Of a stretch of 10,898 bases of DNA, positions 1 through 5,232 are shown piece after piece (position 1 is the first letter of the stretch; each line of letters opens with the position of its first letter). Both the position numbers and the translations under genes were made by a program. The stretch spans positions 1 through 10,898 of the forward strand of contig JAQVYO010000046.1 of the NCBI GenBank assembly GCA_028708585.1, given 5' to 3'. The notes beneath the pieces were generated by a model. It had not been told where the DNA came from and made no database searches. It saw nothing but the letters and a program-made list of their open reading frames with translations. Source of the stretch: Oscillospiraceae bacterium (GTDB lineage: Bacteria; Bacillota; Clostridia; Oscillospirales; Oscillospiraceae).

Positions 1-57
1 AACGTTTGTTTGGGAGCCAAACAGAAAGAACAACGGACGGAAGAAAGGATGTTGGAT

Positions 58-1308
58 ATGAAATCAACAAGCACAAACGCACTTGCGCGGGAAAAAAGGG
101 AATACCAGCCGCCGGTCCTGGTTGCTTTTTTATTACTGCTCATGGGTACGTCCGTCTCGCTCCATCAGTTTAAGGTGCCGCCGCTGATGGACGCCATTGC
201 CAATGAACTGGGCTTTTCCGCTGCCGCCGCGCCGTGGCTCATGTCCGTTTTCACTTTGGTATGCCTGGTATTTGCCGCGCCGGCAAGTCTGTTGATTCAG
301 CGCATGCGCATGAAATGGGTAATGCTCCTTTCCGGCGCCGTGGTGGTGGCTGGCTCCGTACTGGGGGCGATATCGCCCAACGGGGCATTTTTGCTGGTCA
401 GCCGCAGTATGGAAGGCTTTGGATTTCTTTTGATGAGCGTGGCCATTCCCGTGGCTGCCGCGATGTACAGCACCCCTTCCAAGATTGGTCTGGTGATGGG
501 GATTTGCGGGGTATGGATTTCCACCGGGCAGATATTGGCTTTCAATACCGCCCCGGCCTTGTTCATCCATACCGGCTGGCGGAGCGTGTGGTGGGGATAC
601 GCCCTGTTTGTCGTGGCGGCGCTGGTGATTTTATTGTTCGGTTTTCACAGTTGGGATGCCGCGCCATCGCCCCGCGCGGCGCAGGCGGAAAACATCCGCC
701 TGCGGGACGCTGTCAAAAACAAAAACCTGCTTTTCCCATCGGTAGGCTTTCTGGTTTACAATTTCAGCCTGATGGCAGTAGTAACCTTTTTCCCTGGCTA
801 TGCCACCGGATCAGGACTCCTGTCTTTGCGGCAGGCGTCTTTCGTCGCCTCGCTGCCCATGATTTTCTGTCTGATCGGCTCGCCCGTGCTGGGCCGCCTG
901 ACCGACCGCTTTGGACACAAATGGCTGTATGCCCTCTCTTTGCTTTGCGGCGGAGCGGGCGCGACGCTTATGTTCTCAAAGTCCGTTCCCCTGATTGTGG
1001 CGGGAGCGGCCATACTCGGCTTGATTGGAGCCGCTACCCCCAGCTTGATGTTCTCCTCCCTCGGCAAACTGGTGCCGTCCATGGACTGGCTGGCCCCAAG
1101 CAACGGTGTCGCCGTTCTGTTCCAAAATGCGGGCATGTTTTTGGCCAGCCTGTCGTTCGGTTATCTGGTCAAAGCCGCAGGCGGCAACTATACCTTGTCG
1201 GCCATGATATTGCTGCCCCTCACGGCGGTGTCGGTCATACTGGTATTCTTTACCCGGTACAAAGAACCTGAACAGGAACCGAAACAGGCGAAAGAAAGCG
1301 CTCTATAA
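58..1308 (+). CDS. MFS transporter, 12-helix type
   Basis: Major facilitator superfamily membrane transporter of about 416 residues; the substrate cannot be told from sequence. The product is almost entirely hydrophobic helices with a short charged N-terminus and a Lys/Glu-rich C-terminal tail (PEQEPKQAKESAL). A loop of the form GRLTDRFGHK at about residues 279-288, between two helices of the second half, is the classic MFS motif A. The central cytoplasmic loop (about residues 200-225) separates two six-helix halves. I chose the ATG at 58 because AAGAAAGGA (41-49) sits 8 bases upstream. The frame is open to the left edge, so an ATG at 49, a TTG at 10 or a start outside the window is possible, but the extra residues are only polar. 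The second-half layout loosely recalls CynX-like transporters, but this is not certain. Family assignment is firm, subfamily is not. Confidence 0.9.
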   Translation: MKSTSTNALAREKREYQPPVLVAFLLLLMGTSVSLHQFKVPPLMDAIANELGFSAAAAPWLMSVFTLVCLVFAAPASLLIQRMRMKWVMLLSGAVVVAGSVLGAISPNGAFLLVSRSMEGFGFLLMSVAIPVAAAMYSTPSKIGLVMGICGVWISTGQILAFNTAPALFIHTGWRSVWWGYALFVVAALVILLFGFHSWDAAPSPRAAQAENIRLRDAVKNKNLLFPSVGFLVYNFSLMAVVTFFPGYATGSGLLSLRQASFVASLPMIFCLIGSPVLGRLTDRFGHKWLYALSLLCGGAGATLMFSKSVPLIVAGAAILGLIGAATPSLMFSSLGKLVPSMDWLAPSNGVAVLFQNAGMFLASLSFGYLVKAAGGNYTLSAMILLPLTAVSVILVFFTRYKEPEQEPKQAKESAL

Positions 1309-1554
1309 ACTTGAAATTATTTCGTCCCCAACGCATCACATATTGATCACCCTCTTTCCGCAAAGCCGCCGAAGCTTTGCAAGCAATTCGGTTTTGCCCG
1401 GTTTTCATTGTTTTAGTAAGGGAAGACCTTTTTCCTCCCTTTAGCATACATCCCAGAGGTTCAGCCGTTTTCCTTTTTTGTTTTTTGGGTTCACTTTTTA
1501 CAAATGATTCCCGGTTAAATGGCAATATTTTATTGCATTTTATATTAAAAGGGG
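1309..1554. other. non-coding stretch after the first MFS gene
   Basis: No convincing gene is seen here. A 7-bp hairpin (GCAAAGC at 1360-1366, GCTTTGC at 1374-1380) is followed only by scattered T runs, so it is at best a weak terminator for the transporter gene. Open frames across this stretch lack ribosome sites and read as low-complexity translations. Confidence 0.5.
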
Positions 1555-1583
1555 TTGACAAAAACCATAGGGGATGGTACACT
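1555..1583 (+). promoter_or_regulatory. sigma-A promoter, no gene directly downstream
   Basis: TTGACA at 1555-1560, a 17-base spacer, then TACACT at 1578-1583. The -35 is a perfect match and the -10 matches 4 of 6. Transcription would start near 1590. The next plausible gene starts at 2131, beyond two terminators, so this promoter appears to drive a non-coding transcript or to be left over from a lost gene. Confidence 0.7.
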
Positions 1584-1597
1584 AAATCTGCAAGCAA

Positions 1598-1609
1598 TTA
1601 GCATGCTAA
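1598..1609. promoter_or_regulatory. 12-bp palindrome TTAGCATGCTAA, possible MarR/SlyA-type operator
   Basis: A perfect 12-bp palindrome begins 14 bases after the -10 hexamer, at about +8 to +19. That is where a repressor would block the promoter. It differs by one base from the known enterobacterial SlyA site TTAGCAAGCTAA (MarR family). Assignment to a MarR-type repressor is inference, since no such regulator is encoded in the window. Confidence 0.45.
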
Positions 1610-1665
1610 ATATTTTGAACCAGAAAAGTTTAACTGAACTAACTTGCATAACTCCCCATTTCCTT

Positions 1666-1749
1666 TTACCCTGTGCGGTGAGCCGCATCACCGCACAGGG
1701 TAAGCGAAAAAGAAGACTTCCTTTTTCGTCCCCGGCGCCGCTGGCGCCG
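1666..1749. repeat. three consecutive hairpins, possible dispersed repeat or structured RNA
   Basis: The first hairpin has a perfect 16-bp stem (TTACCCTGTGCGGTGA at 1666-1681 with its complement at 1688-1703) and a 6-base loop. Immediately after comes an A-rich/T-rich hairpin with one bulge (1705-1728, CGAAAAAGAAG against CTTCCTTTTTCG), then a GC hairpin (CGGCGCC at 1733-1739, loop GCT, GGCGCCG at 1743-1749). None is followed by a T run, so they are not standard terminators. The layout suits a palindromic intergenic repeat unit or part of a structured RNA. Repeat status cannot be tested because only one copy is present in the window. Confidence 0.5.
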
Positions 1750-1863
1750 TGTACATAAATCATTTACCTTTCTCATTGACATTGTCTGCTTTGCAGACAA
1801 ATCCTCTTTTCATCTTCCCTCAGCGTTATGCAGCGAACGTTTTTGGGGAAGCATGTAGACCAG

Positions 1864-1904
1864 CGGATGCAGAATGTTACCATTTTCATTCTGCATCCGT
1901 TTTT
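1864..1904 (+). terminator. strong rho-independent terminator
   Basis: A perfect 13-bp stem (CGGATGCAGAATG at 1864-1876, complement at 1887-1899) with a 10-base loop is followed by TTTTT at 1900-1904. It would end transcripts from the 1555 promoter. Confidence 0.85.
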
Positions 1905-1921
1905 GTAAAAAATTTTCTATG

Positions 1922-1973
1922 CCCGGCAGGCCCCTACCTGCCAAAGGCACAGCCGGGATCCGGCTGTTTTTTT
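1922..1973 (+). terminator. second terminator with possible alternative pairing
   Basis: CAGCCGG (1950-1956), loop GAT and CCGGCTG (1960-1966) are followed by seven T (1967-1973), a textbook terminator. Just upstream, GGCAGG (1925-1930) pairs with CCTGCC (1937-1942). CCCGGC (1922-1927) could instead pair with GCCGGG (1952-1957), disrupting the terminator. It lies about 157 bases before the lipoprotein start, so it could be a leader attenuator or a backup terminator. Confidence 0.7.
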
Positions 1974-2130
1974 CTTTCCGGCGCTATTGCATTTTCCCAT
2001 TCAGACTTTTGATTTTTTCAAAAATTTGGCTGGGAATGAAACCAAATGGGCAGGCGGCTCGTCTGATTCCAAAGAACATCCCTTTTTGATGTTCCAAGCA
2101 AGATATATTTATGGATAGAGGAGAAGGTTT

Positions 2131-2688
2131 ATGAAAAAAGTGATGTCGTTTTGTTTTGCCCTGCTGCTGAGCGTTTCCCTGTTTGGCTGCCAGTCCCAGG
2201 CAGGGACGCAGACCGCCGCCGCGGGTACGGCTTCGGCACAGGATCCGGCTCAGACGGCCCAAGCGGATGAAAACGCCGTTTCCACCCTGGTGGAAACATT
2301 CGGCAAAAAGCTTCAACTGGTTTCCCTGCTGTCCCCCGCCGATACGCTGAAGAAAAGCATCCAAGAAAATTACGGCCCTTATGTTACAGACGGCCTTCTG
2401 AATCAATGGCTGAGCAATCCTTCCTCAGCCCCCGGGCGCGAGACATCCAGCCCTTGGCCGGACCATATTGAAATTGCGGCCCTTACTTATCATTCCGCTC
2501 AAAAAACATATACGGTACAAGGCAGCGTCATCGAACTCACCAGTACGGAGCAAACCGGAGGCGCCGCCGCGAAACGGCCGGTAATGGTTGAAGTGGTAAA
2601 ATCCGGCGGCGCCTGGAAAATCAGCCAGGTTACGCTAGGCGCATATAAAACAAAAACAGCGCAGGAACCTGCCGAAACAGTTTCCTAA
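2131..2688 (+). CDS. predicted lipoprotein of unknown function
   Basis: A 185-residue secreted lipoprotein. The N-terminus is a lipoprotein signal peptide: MKK, a hydrophobic core, then the lipobox L-F-G-C with the lipidated Cys at residue 20. Residues 21-47 are an Ala/Gln/Thr-rich linker of low complexity. The remaining domain (about 48-175) mixes helix and strand and includes a region of the form VMVEVVKSGGAWKISQVTLG near the C-terminus. That resembles the last strands of NTF2-like or DUF4878-like extracytoplasmic domains, but the match is only by eye. The start is secure: AGAGGAGAAGG (2117-2127) precedes the ATG at a normal distance. It is probably anchored on the outer face of the membrane. 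No neighbour points to its role, and no good terminator follows directly. Confidence 0.85.
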   Translation: MKKVMSFCFALLLSVSLFGCQSQAGTQTAAAGTASAQDPAQTAQADENAVSTLVETFGKKLQLVSLLSPADTLKKSIQENYGPYVTDGLLNQWLSNPSSAPGRETSSPWPDHIEIAALTYHSAQKTYTVQGSVIELTSTEQTGGAAAKRPVMVEVVKSGGAWKISQVTLGAYKTKTAQEPAETVS

Positions 2689-3100
2689 AACAAAAGCAGA
2701 GTCGGAAAAAGGCGTAACACACACAGGAAAAGATTTGACAAATCAATTTTTTCATTAGACTAGGACATTCCATATCAAAAATAAAATGGATACTGGATTG
2801 ATTAATTTAAGCTTTATTGAACTAAAAGAGAAGAATTTGGAAAAGCTGCCGAGCAGAAGAAAATATCGTTATCTTGATTTGCTTCGCTGATTGCAAGATA
2901 TTGGCATATGTGGCGCAATCCTTTTTTCAGAAGCGCGCCATCGCTTTCCGTTTGATGGAAAAGGTGCGTCCGGGCAATTTGCACGACAAATCCCACGGTG
3001 TATTCTAAGCCTAATGCATATAATTTGCGGATTTGCAAAGCTTAATAGGGAAATTAGGAATCGTTCAAACTGACAAAATAAAGGACAAAGGATTGATTCA
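2689..3100. other. gap with no firm gene between lipoprotein and DUF2512 gene
   Basis: A TTGACA hexamer at 2735-2740 has no good -10 at 17 bases. A TATAAT at 3019-3024 has no recognisable -35. A plus-strand frame starting at an ATG (2786) runs to 3073 but is broken by one TGA at 2888-2890 and has no ribosome site. A minus-strand frame (3038-2814, UUG start, no ribosome site) is also open. Neither is recognised. The region may hold a decayed gene or be simple spacer. Confidence 0.4.
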
Positions 3101-3463
3101 ATGAAACATTTGATTGCAATGGTTTTCAAATTTATCATTACCGCCATTCTTTTGGAAATCATTTTGGGTATCTTAACCGCCTTGGGCTTCGGCCGCATTC
3201 TAACCATTTCCCTTGTGACGACCATCCTTGCGTATCTGATTGTGGACCTTTTGATCTTGCCCGCCAGCAACAATACGGTTTCCACCCTATCGGATGCGGT
3301 GATCTCATTCGTCATTATTTATCTGTTTAACTTTGCAGCGGGTTATGGCGGCATCCACATCGCGGCCGCCCTGATCAGCGCCGTCGTCCTCGCCGGATTT
3401 GAATGGTTTTTCCATAAGTATATGGCAAAAACCGTTTTGCCGGACTGGAAACATGAGCATTGA
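3101..3463 (+). CDS. DUF2512 (YndM-like) small integral membrane protein
   Basis: A 120-residue protein with four predicted membrane helices (about 5-27, 33-53, 63-80 and 84-104). It has a short polar loop with ASNN before helix 3 and a basic C-terminal tail (HKYMAKTVLPDWKHEH). Layout and loop pattern fit the DUF2512 family, whose Bacillus member is YndM. The molecular function is unknown, and members occur mainly in spore-forming Bacillota. AAAGGA (3087-3092) lies 8 bases before the ATG, so the start is good. The gene ends just before a bidirectional terminator and converges on the ribonuclease Z gene. It appears to be transcribed alone. Family recognition is from memory and fairly confident. 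Confidence 0.75.
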   Translation: MKHLIAMVFKFIITAILLEIILGILTALGFGRILTISLVTTILAYLIVDLLILPASNNTVSTLSDAVISFVIIYLFNFAAGYGGIHIAAALISAVVLAGFEWFFHKYMAKTVLPDWKHEH

Positions 3464-3469
3464 ATGCAA

Positions 3470-3504
3470 AAAAGAGCCGCCTTCCTTAATAAGGCGGCTC
3501 TTTT
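3470..3504. terminator. bidirectional terminator between converging genes
   Basis: A perfect 14-bp inverted repeat (AAAAGAGCCGCCTT at 3470-3483, complement at 3491-3504) with a 7-base loop. Each arm ends in A or T runs, so it can stop transcripts of the DUF2512 gene and of rnz. Confidence 0.9.
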
Positions 3505-3521
3505 CATGGGCAGTGGTTGGC

Positions 3522-4430
3522 CTATGCAAAAAACAAGGTCTTTTTCTTAAGATCTTCCCCCGCCTGGGCGTTGGGAAAAATATCCCTTGCAAGATCCAAA
3601 AACACAAACGGATCTTTGATCGACGGGCTGTAATGGGTCAGCCAAAGCTCTTTGGATCCGCTGTCCCGGGCAAGAGCCGCCGCCTCGGAAAAAGTCATGT
3701 GCTTTTTCCGAATGGCATCTGGACGTTTCTCTTCCTGGCCGTACATTCCTTCACAGATCAAAAGGTCGGACGCCCGGCAAAAGCGGAGAAATTCCTCCGT
3801 AGGCCTCGTATCGGTGCAATAGCAAAGCTTCAGCCCTTTCCGGCGAGGCCCCAGCACCATCTGAGACTCTATCCGCCTGCCGTTCCATTGGATGCTTTCC
3901 CCTTTTTGCAGTCGTTTCCAAAGGCATTGGGGAATTTCTTGCTTCAGCGCCCTTTTTTCGTCGAATTTTCCCGCCCGGTCCAGTTGCAGCCGGTAGGAAA
4001 AGCAGGGCGCCGTGTGATCCGCCGGAATGCTGGATAATTTCGCTTCTCCGATTCTGATTGTTCCTTTCCGAGAATCCGGCCCCTCTACCAGATAGGTTTC
4101 AAACGGCAGCGGAGGGACAAGGACGGAAAGTCCCCGCATTACCGAAAACAGGCCCGGCGGACCGTAAAGGCAAAGAGGCGTTTTTTTTCCGCTGTTTCCC
4201 AGAGTAGCCAATAGGCCGGGCAAGCCGGCAATATGGTCCGCATGATAGTGGGTAAAGCAAACGGCCTCCAAAGAGGAAAGCCCCCATCCCGCCAGTTGAA
4301 GCCCAACCTGCGTTCCCTCCCCGCAGTCCAGCAAAACCATCTTCCCGGAAACCCGGATGAGAAGCGCCGTAAGTCTCCGGTCCGGCAGGGGCATCATCCC
4401 TCCGCAGCCAAGTAAGCAAACATCAATCAT
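3522..4430 (-). CDS. rnz: ribonuclease Z (tRNA 3' processing endonuclease)
   Basis: A 302-residue metallo-beta-lactamase-fold nuclease that cleaves the 3' trailer from tRNA precursors, chiefly those lacking an encoded CCA. It shows DCGEGTQ (residues 35-41) and the zinc motif as THYHADH (H61, H63, D65, H66) followed by IAGLPGLL. It also has ADHTAPCFSYR with H139, the metal aspartate in CYCTDTRPTEE (D207), the catalytic-region H244 in KKHMTFSEAA, and the last zinc ligand H266 in LWLTHYSPS. Length matches the usual 300-310 residues and all key residues are present. The motif reads HYHADH rather than the commoner HLHGDH, which is conservative. The ATG at 4430 has AAAGGAGT (minus strand, 4448-4441) upstream. 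An ATG seven bases earlier would hit a stop at once. Confidence 0.95.
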   Translation of the reverse strand: MIDVCLLGCGGMMPLPDRRLTALLIRVSGKMVLLDCGEGTQVGLQLAGWGLSSLEAVCFTHYHADHIAGLPGLLATLGNSGKKTPLCLYGPPGLFSVMRGLSVLVPPLPFETYLVEGPDSRKGTIRIGEAKLSSIPADHTAPCFSYRLQLDRAGKFDEKRALKQEIPQCLWKRLQKGESIQWNGRRIESQMVLGPRRKGLKLCYCTDTRPTEEFLRFCRASDLLICEGMYGQEEKRPDAIRKKHMTFSEAAALARDSGSKELWLTHYSPSIKDPFVFLDLARDIFPNAQAGEDLKKKTLFFA

Positions 4431-4454
4431 GGATCATCCTACTCCTTTGCTTCC

Positions 4455-4483
4455 AGTATACAGCCATTCCCAAACAGATGGAA
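4455..4483 (-). promoter_or_regulatory. probable promoter of rnz
   Basis: On the minus strand, TTCCAT (4483-4478) lies 17 bases before TATACT (4460-4455), which is preceded by a TG pair. The -10 is good and the -35 weak. Transcription would begin about 20 bases before the start codon. Confidence 0.5.
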
Positions 4484-4578
4484 TGAAAAACCGTTTTTCT
4501 TCCGCATAATCGGGATTGTGATCATCAAAAATAGAAAAGCCAAACAAATTCGCGATGGAGACAAAAAGCAAAACAGCC

Positions 4579-4611
4579 CCGGGATTTTTCCCGGCGGCGC
4601 CCGCAAGGGCG
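4579..4611 (+). promoter_or_regulatory. two hairpins directly before a ribosome site
   Basis: CCGGGA (4579-4584), loop TTTT and TCCCGG (4589-4594) is followed by CGCCC (4598-4602), a GCAA tetraloop and GGGCG (4607-4611). The second stem abuts the GGAGGG ribosome site of the next gene, starting at 4610-4616. This could tune translation, though the pairing does not bury the whole site. Confidence 0.35.
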
Positions 4612-4619
4612 GAGGGATT

Positions 4620-4907
4620 ATGGAAGATCTATATCTGGACACAGGAAGTGCATACATTCCCATTCCCCAAATTATAATCGAAAAATATGCGCTTAAAAAA
4701 GGAACCTTTTCCCCTTTTACCCGGTATCCCATTGTGGATGGGTCGGGAAAATTTCAAACGGAAGGGAAGGAAAACCAAAAGAAGCCGGTTTTGGATCCCT
4801 ACGAAAACCCAGGCGCCGGCGTAGTTCAGATGGAAAACGGAATTTTGTTCTCCACTTCGGAAATGATCGACCTGTCAAAAGGAGAGGACTCCGACAGCAA
4901 TGGATAA
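4620..4907 (+). CDS. uncharacterised 95-residue protein
   Basis: Not recognised. The product begins MEDLYLDTGSAYIPIPQ and has no signal peptide, membrane helix or Cys. It is rich in Gly, Pro and charged residues. The middle (about 27-60) is polar and probably flexible; the end is acidic (KGEDSDSNG). A segment of the form GAGVVQMENGILFSTSEMIDL near the C-terminus looks like a small ordered strand-helix unit. I chose the ATG at 4620 because GGAGGG lies 4-5 bases upstream. An in-frame ATG at 4518 would add 34 polar residues and cross two hairpins without a ribosome site. The gene stands alone between rnz (divergent) and the 14-helix exporter. Its ribosome site and clean frame argue that it is real. 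Confidence 0.6.
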   Translation: MEDLYLDTGSAYIPIPQIIIEKYALKKGTFSPFTRYPIVDGSGKFQTEGKENQKKPVLDPYENPGAGVVQMENGILFSTSEMIDLSKGEDSDSNG

Positions 4908-4932
4908 TATGCTTCTCTTTCCCGAAGCATAT
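4907..4932 (+). terminator. hairpin at the stop of the 95-residue gene
   Basis: ATATGCTTC (4907-4915) pairs with GAAGCATAT (4924-4932) across an 8-base loop, directly after the stop codon. No T run follows, so termination here would be weak; the hairpin may protect the 3' end instead. Confidence 0.35.
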
Positions 4933-5104
4933 GCACAATCAAAATATTTCTAATGATCTACCGCTCCAAACTGATAAGGCTGCATGTGAGGCTCTATTTA
5001 TGATTACCTTATCGATTCTTGTTTTTATCCGCTTTATTCTTCCTTACTTTTACAATTTGTTCCGCGCAAAACGCCTTCTCTTAGCGAGAAGGCGTTTTGC
5101 ATAA
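4931..5104 (+). CDS. possible small membrane peptide, 57 residues
   Basis: A short frame from ATG 4931 to TAA 5102-5104. Residues 21-44 form one hydrophobic helix (ALFMITLSILVFIRF onward) followed by a very basic tail (RAKRLLLARRRFA). The ribosome site is poor. An internal ATG at 5000 has a slightly better upstream GAGG and would give a 34-residue peptide. The last 35 bases of the frame are the arms and loop of a perfect hairpin. The basic tail may therefore just be the translation of a terminator, which lowers confidence that this is a gene. Confidence 0.2.
   Translation: MHNQNISNDLPLQTDKAACEALFMITLSILVFIRFILPYFYNLFRAKRLLLARRRFA
5066..5100. terminator. perfect 15-bp hairpin, likely terminator
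   Basis: GCAAAACGCCTTCTC (5066-5080) and its exact complement (5086-5100) enclose a 5-base loop. The arms end in A4/T4 tracts. It separates the 4620-5104 stretch from the promoter of the next exporter. Confidence 0.75.
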
Positions 5105-5165
5105 TCCGCCGCGCGTTTCCGTTTTTTACCAGTTGGCTTTGCGGCACGGTCTCCCTGCCACCGAA

Positions 5166-5194
5166 TTGACAAAGCGCAAACCGGATGTTATCAT
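5166..5194 (+). promoter_or_regulatory. sigma-A promoter of the DHA2 exporter
   Basis: TTGACA (5166-5171), a 17-base spacer, then TATCAT (5189-5194), matching 11 of 12 consensus positions. The start point would be near 5201, leaving a leader of about 32 bases before the UUG start. No clear operator palindrome is seen around it. Confidence 0.8.
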
Positions 5195-5232
5195 GGCCAA
5201 TAAGAAGCAATCGTAAGGAATGAGGCGGTGTT

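Larger units (their letters stand above)
1590..1905 (+). ncRNA. candidate structured non-coding transcript
   Basis: The 1555-1583 promoter and the strong terminator ending at 1904 delimit about 315 bases with no ribosome site ahead of a plausible reading frame. Besides the hairpins at 1666-1749, there is TTGTCTGC/GCAGACAA at 1782-1800. There is also a nested pairing of CTTCCC (1814-1819) with GGGAAG (1846-1851), enclosing CGTT (1824-1827) and AACG (1836-1839). I do not recognise 6S, tmRNA, RNase P, SRP RNA or a known riboswitch. That the region is transcribed as one RNA is inference. Confidence 0.35.

Noticed and set aside
133..1271. Several long open frames on both strands inside the first MFS gene
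   Set aside because: They are shadows of the transporter frame: no ribosome sites, Arg/His/Gly-rich translations and no recognisable domain.
1377..2089. Short overlapping open frames in the 1309-2130 gap
   Set aside because: They run through hairpins and terminators, lack ribosome sites and give low-complexity peptides.
2735..2763. TTGACA as a promoter for the DUF2512 gene
   Set aside because: At 17 bases the second hexamer is GACTAG, and the alternative TAGACT is only 15 bases away; neither is convincing.
2814..3038. 74-residue minus-strand frame as a gene
   Set aside because: UUG start without a ribosome site, no recognised domain, and it overlaps an equally open plus-strand frame.
3399..4037. 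Plus-strand 212-residue frame across the 3' half of rnz
   Set aside because: It is antisense to a ribonuclease Z gene with all catalytic residues intact and has no signal of its own.
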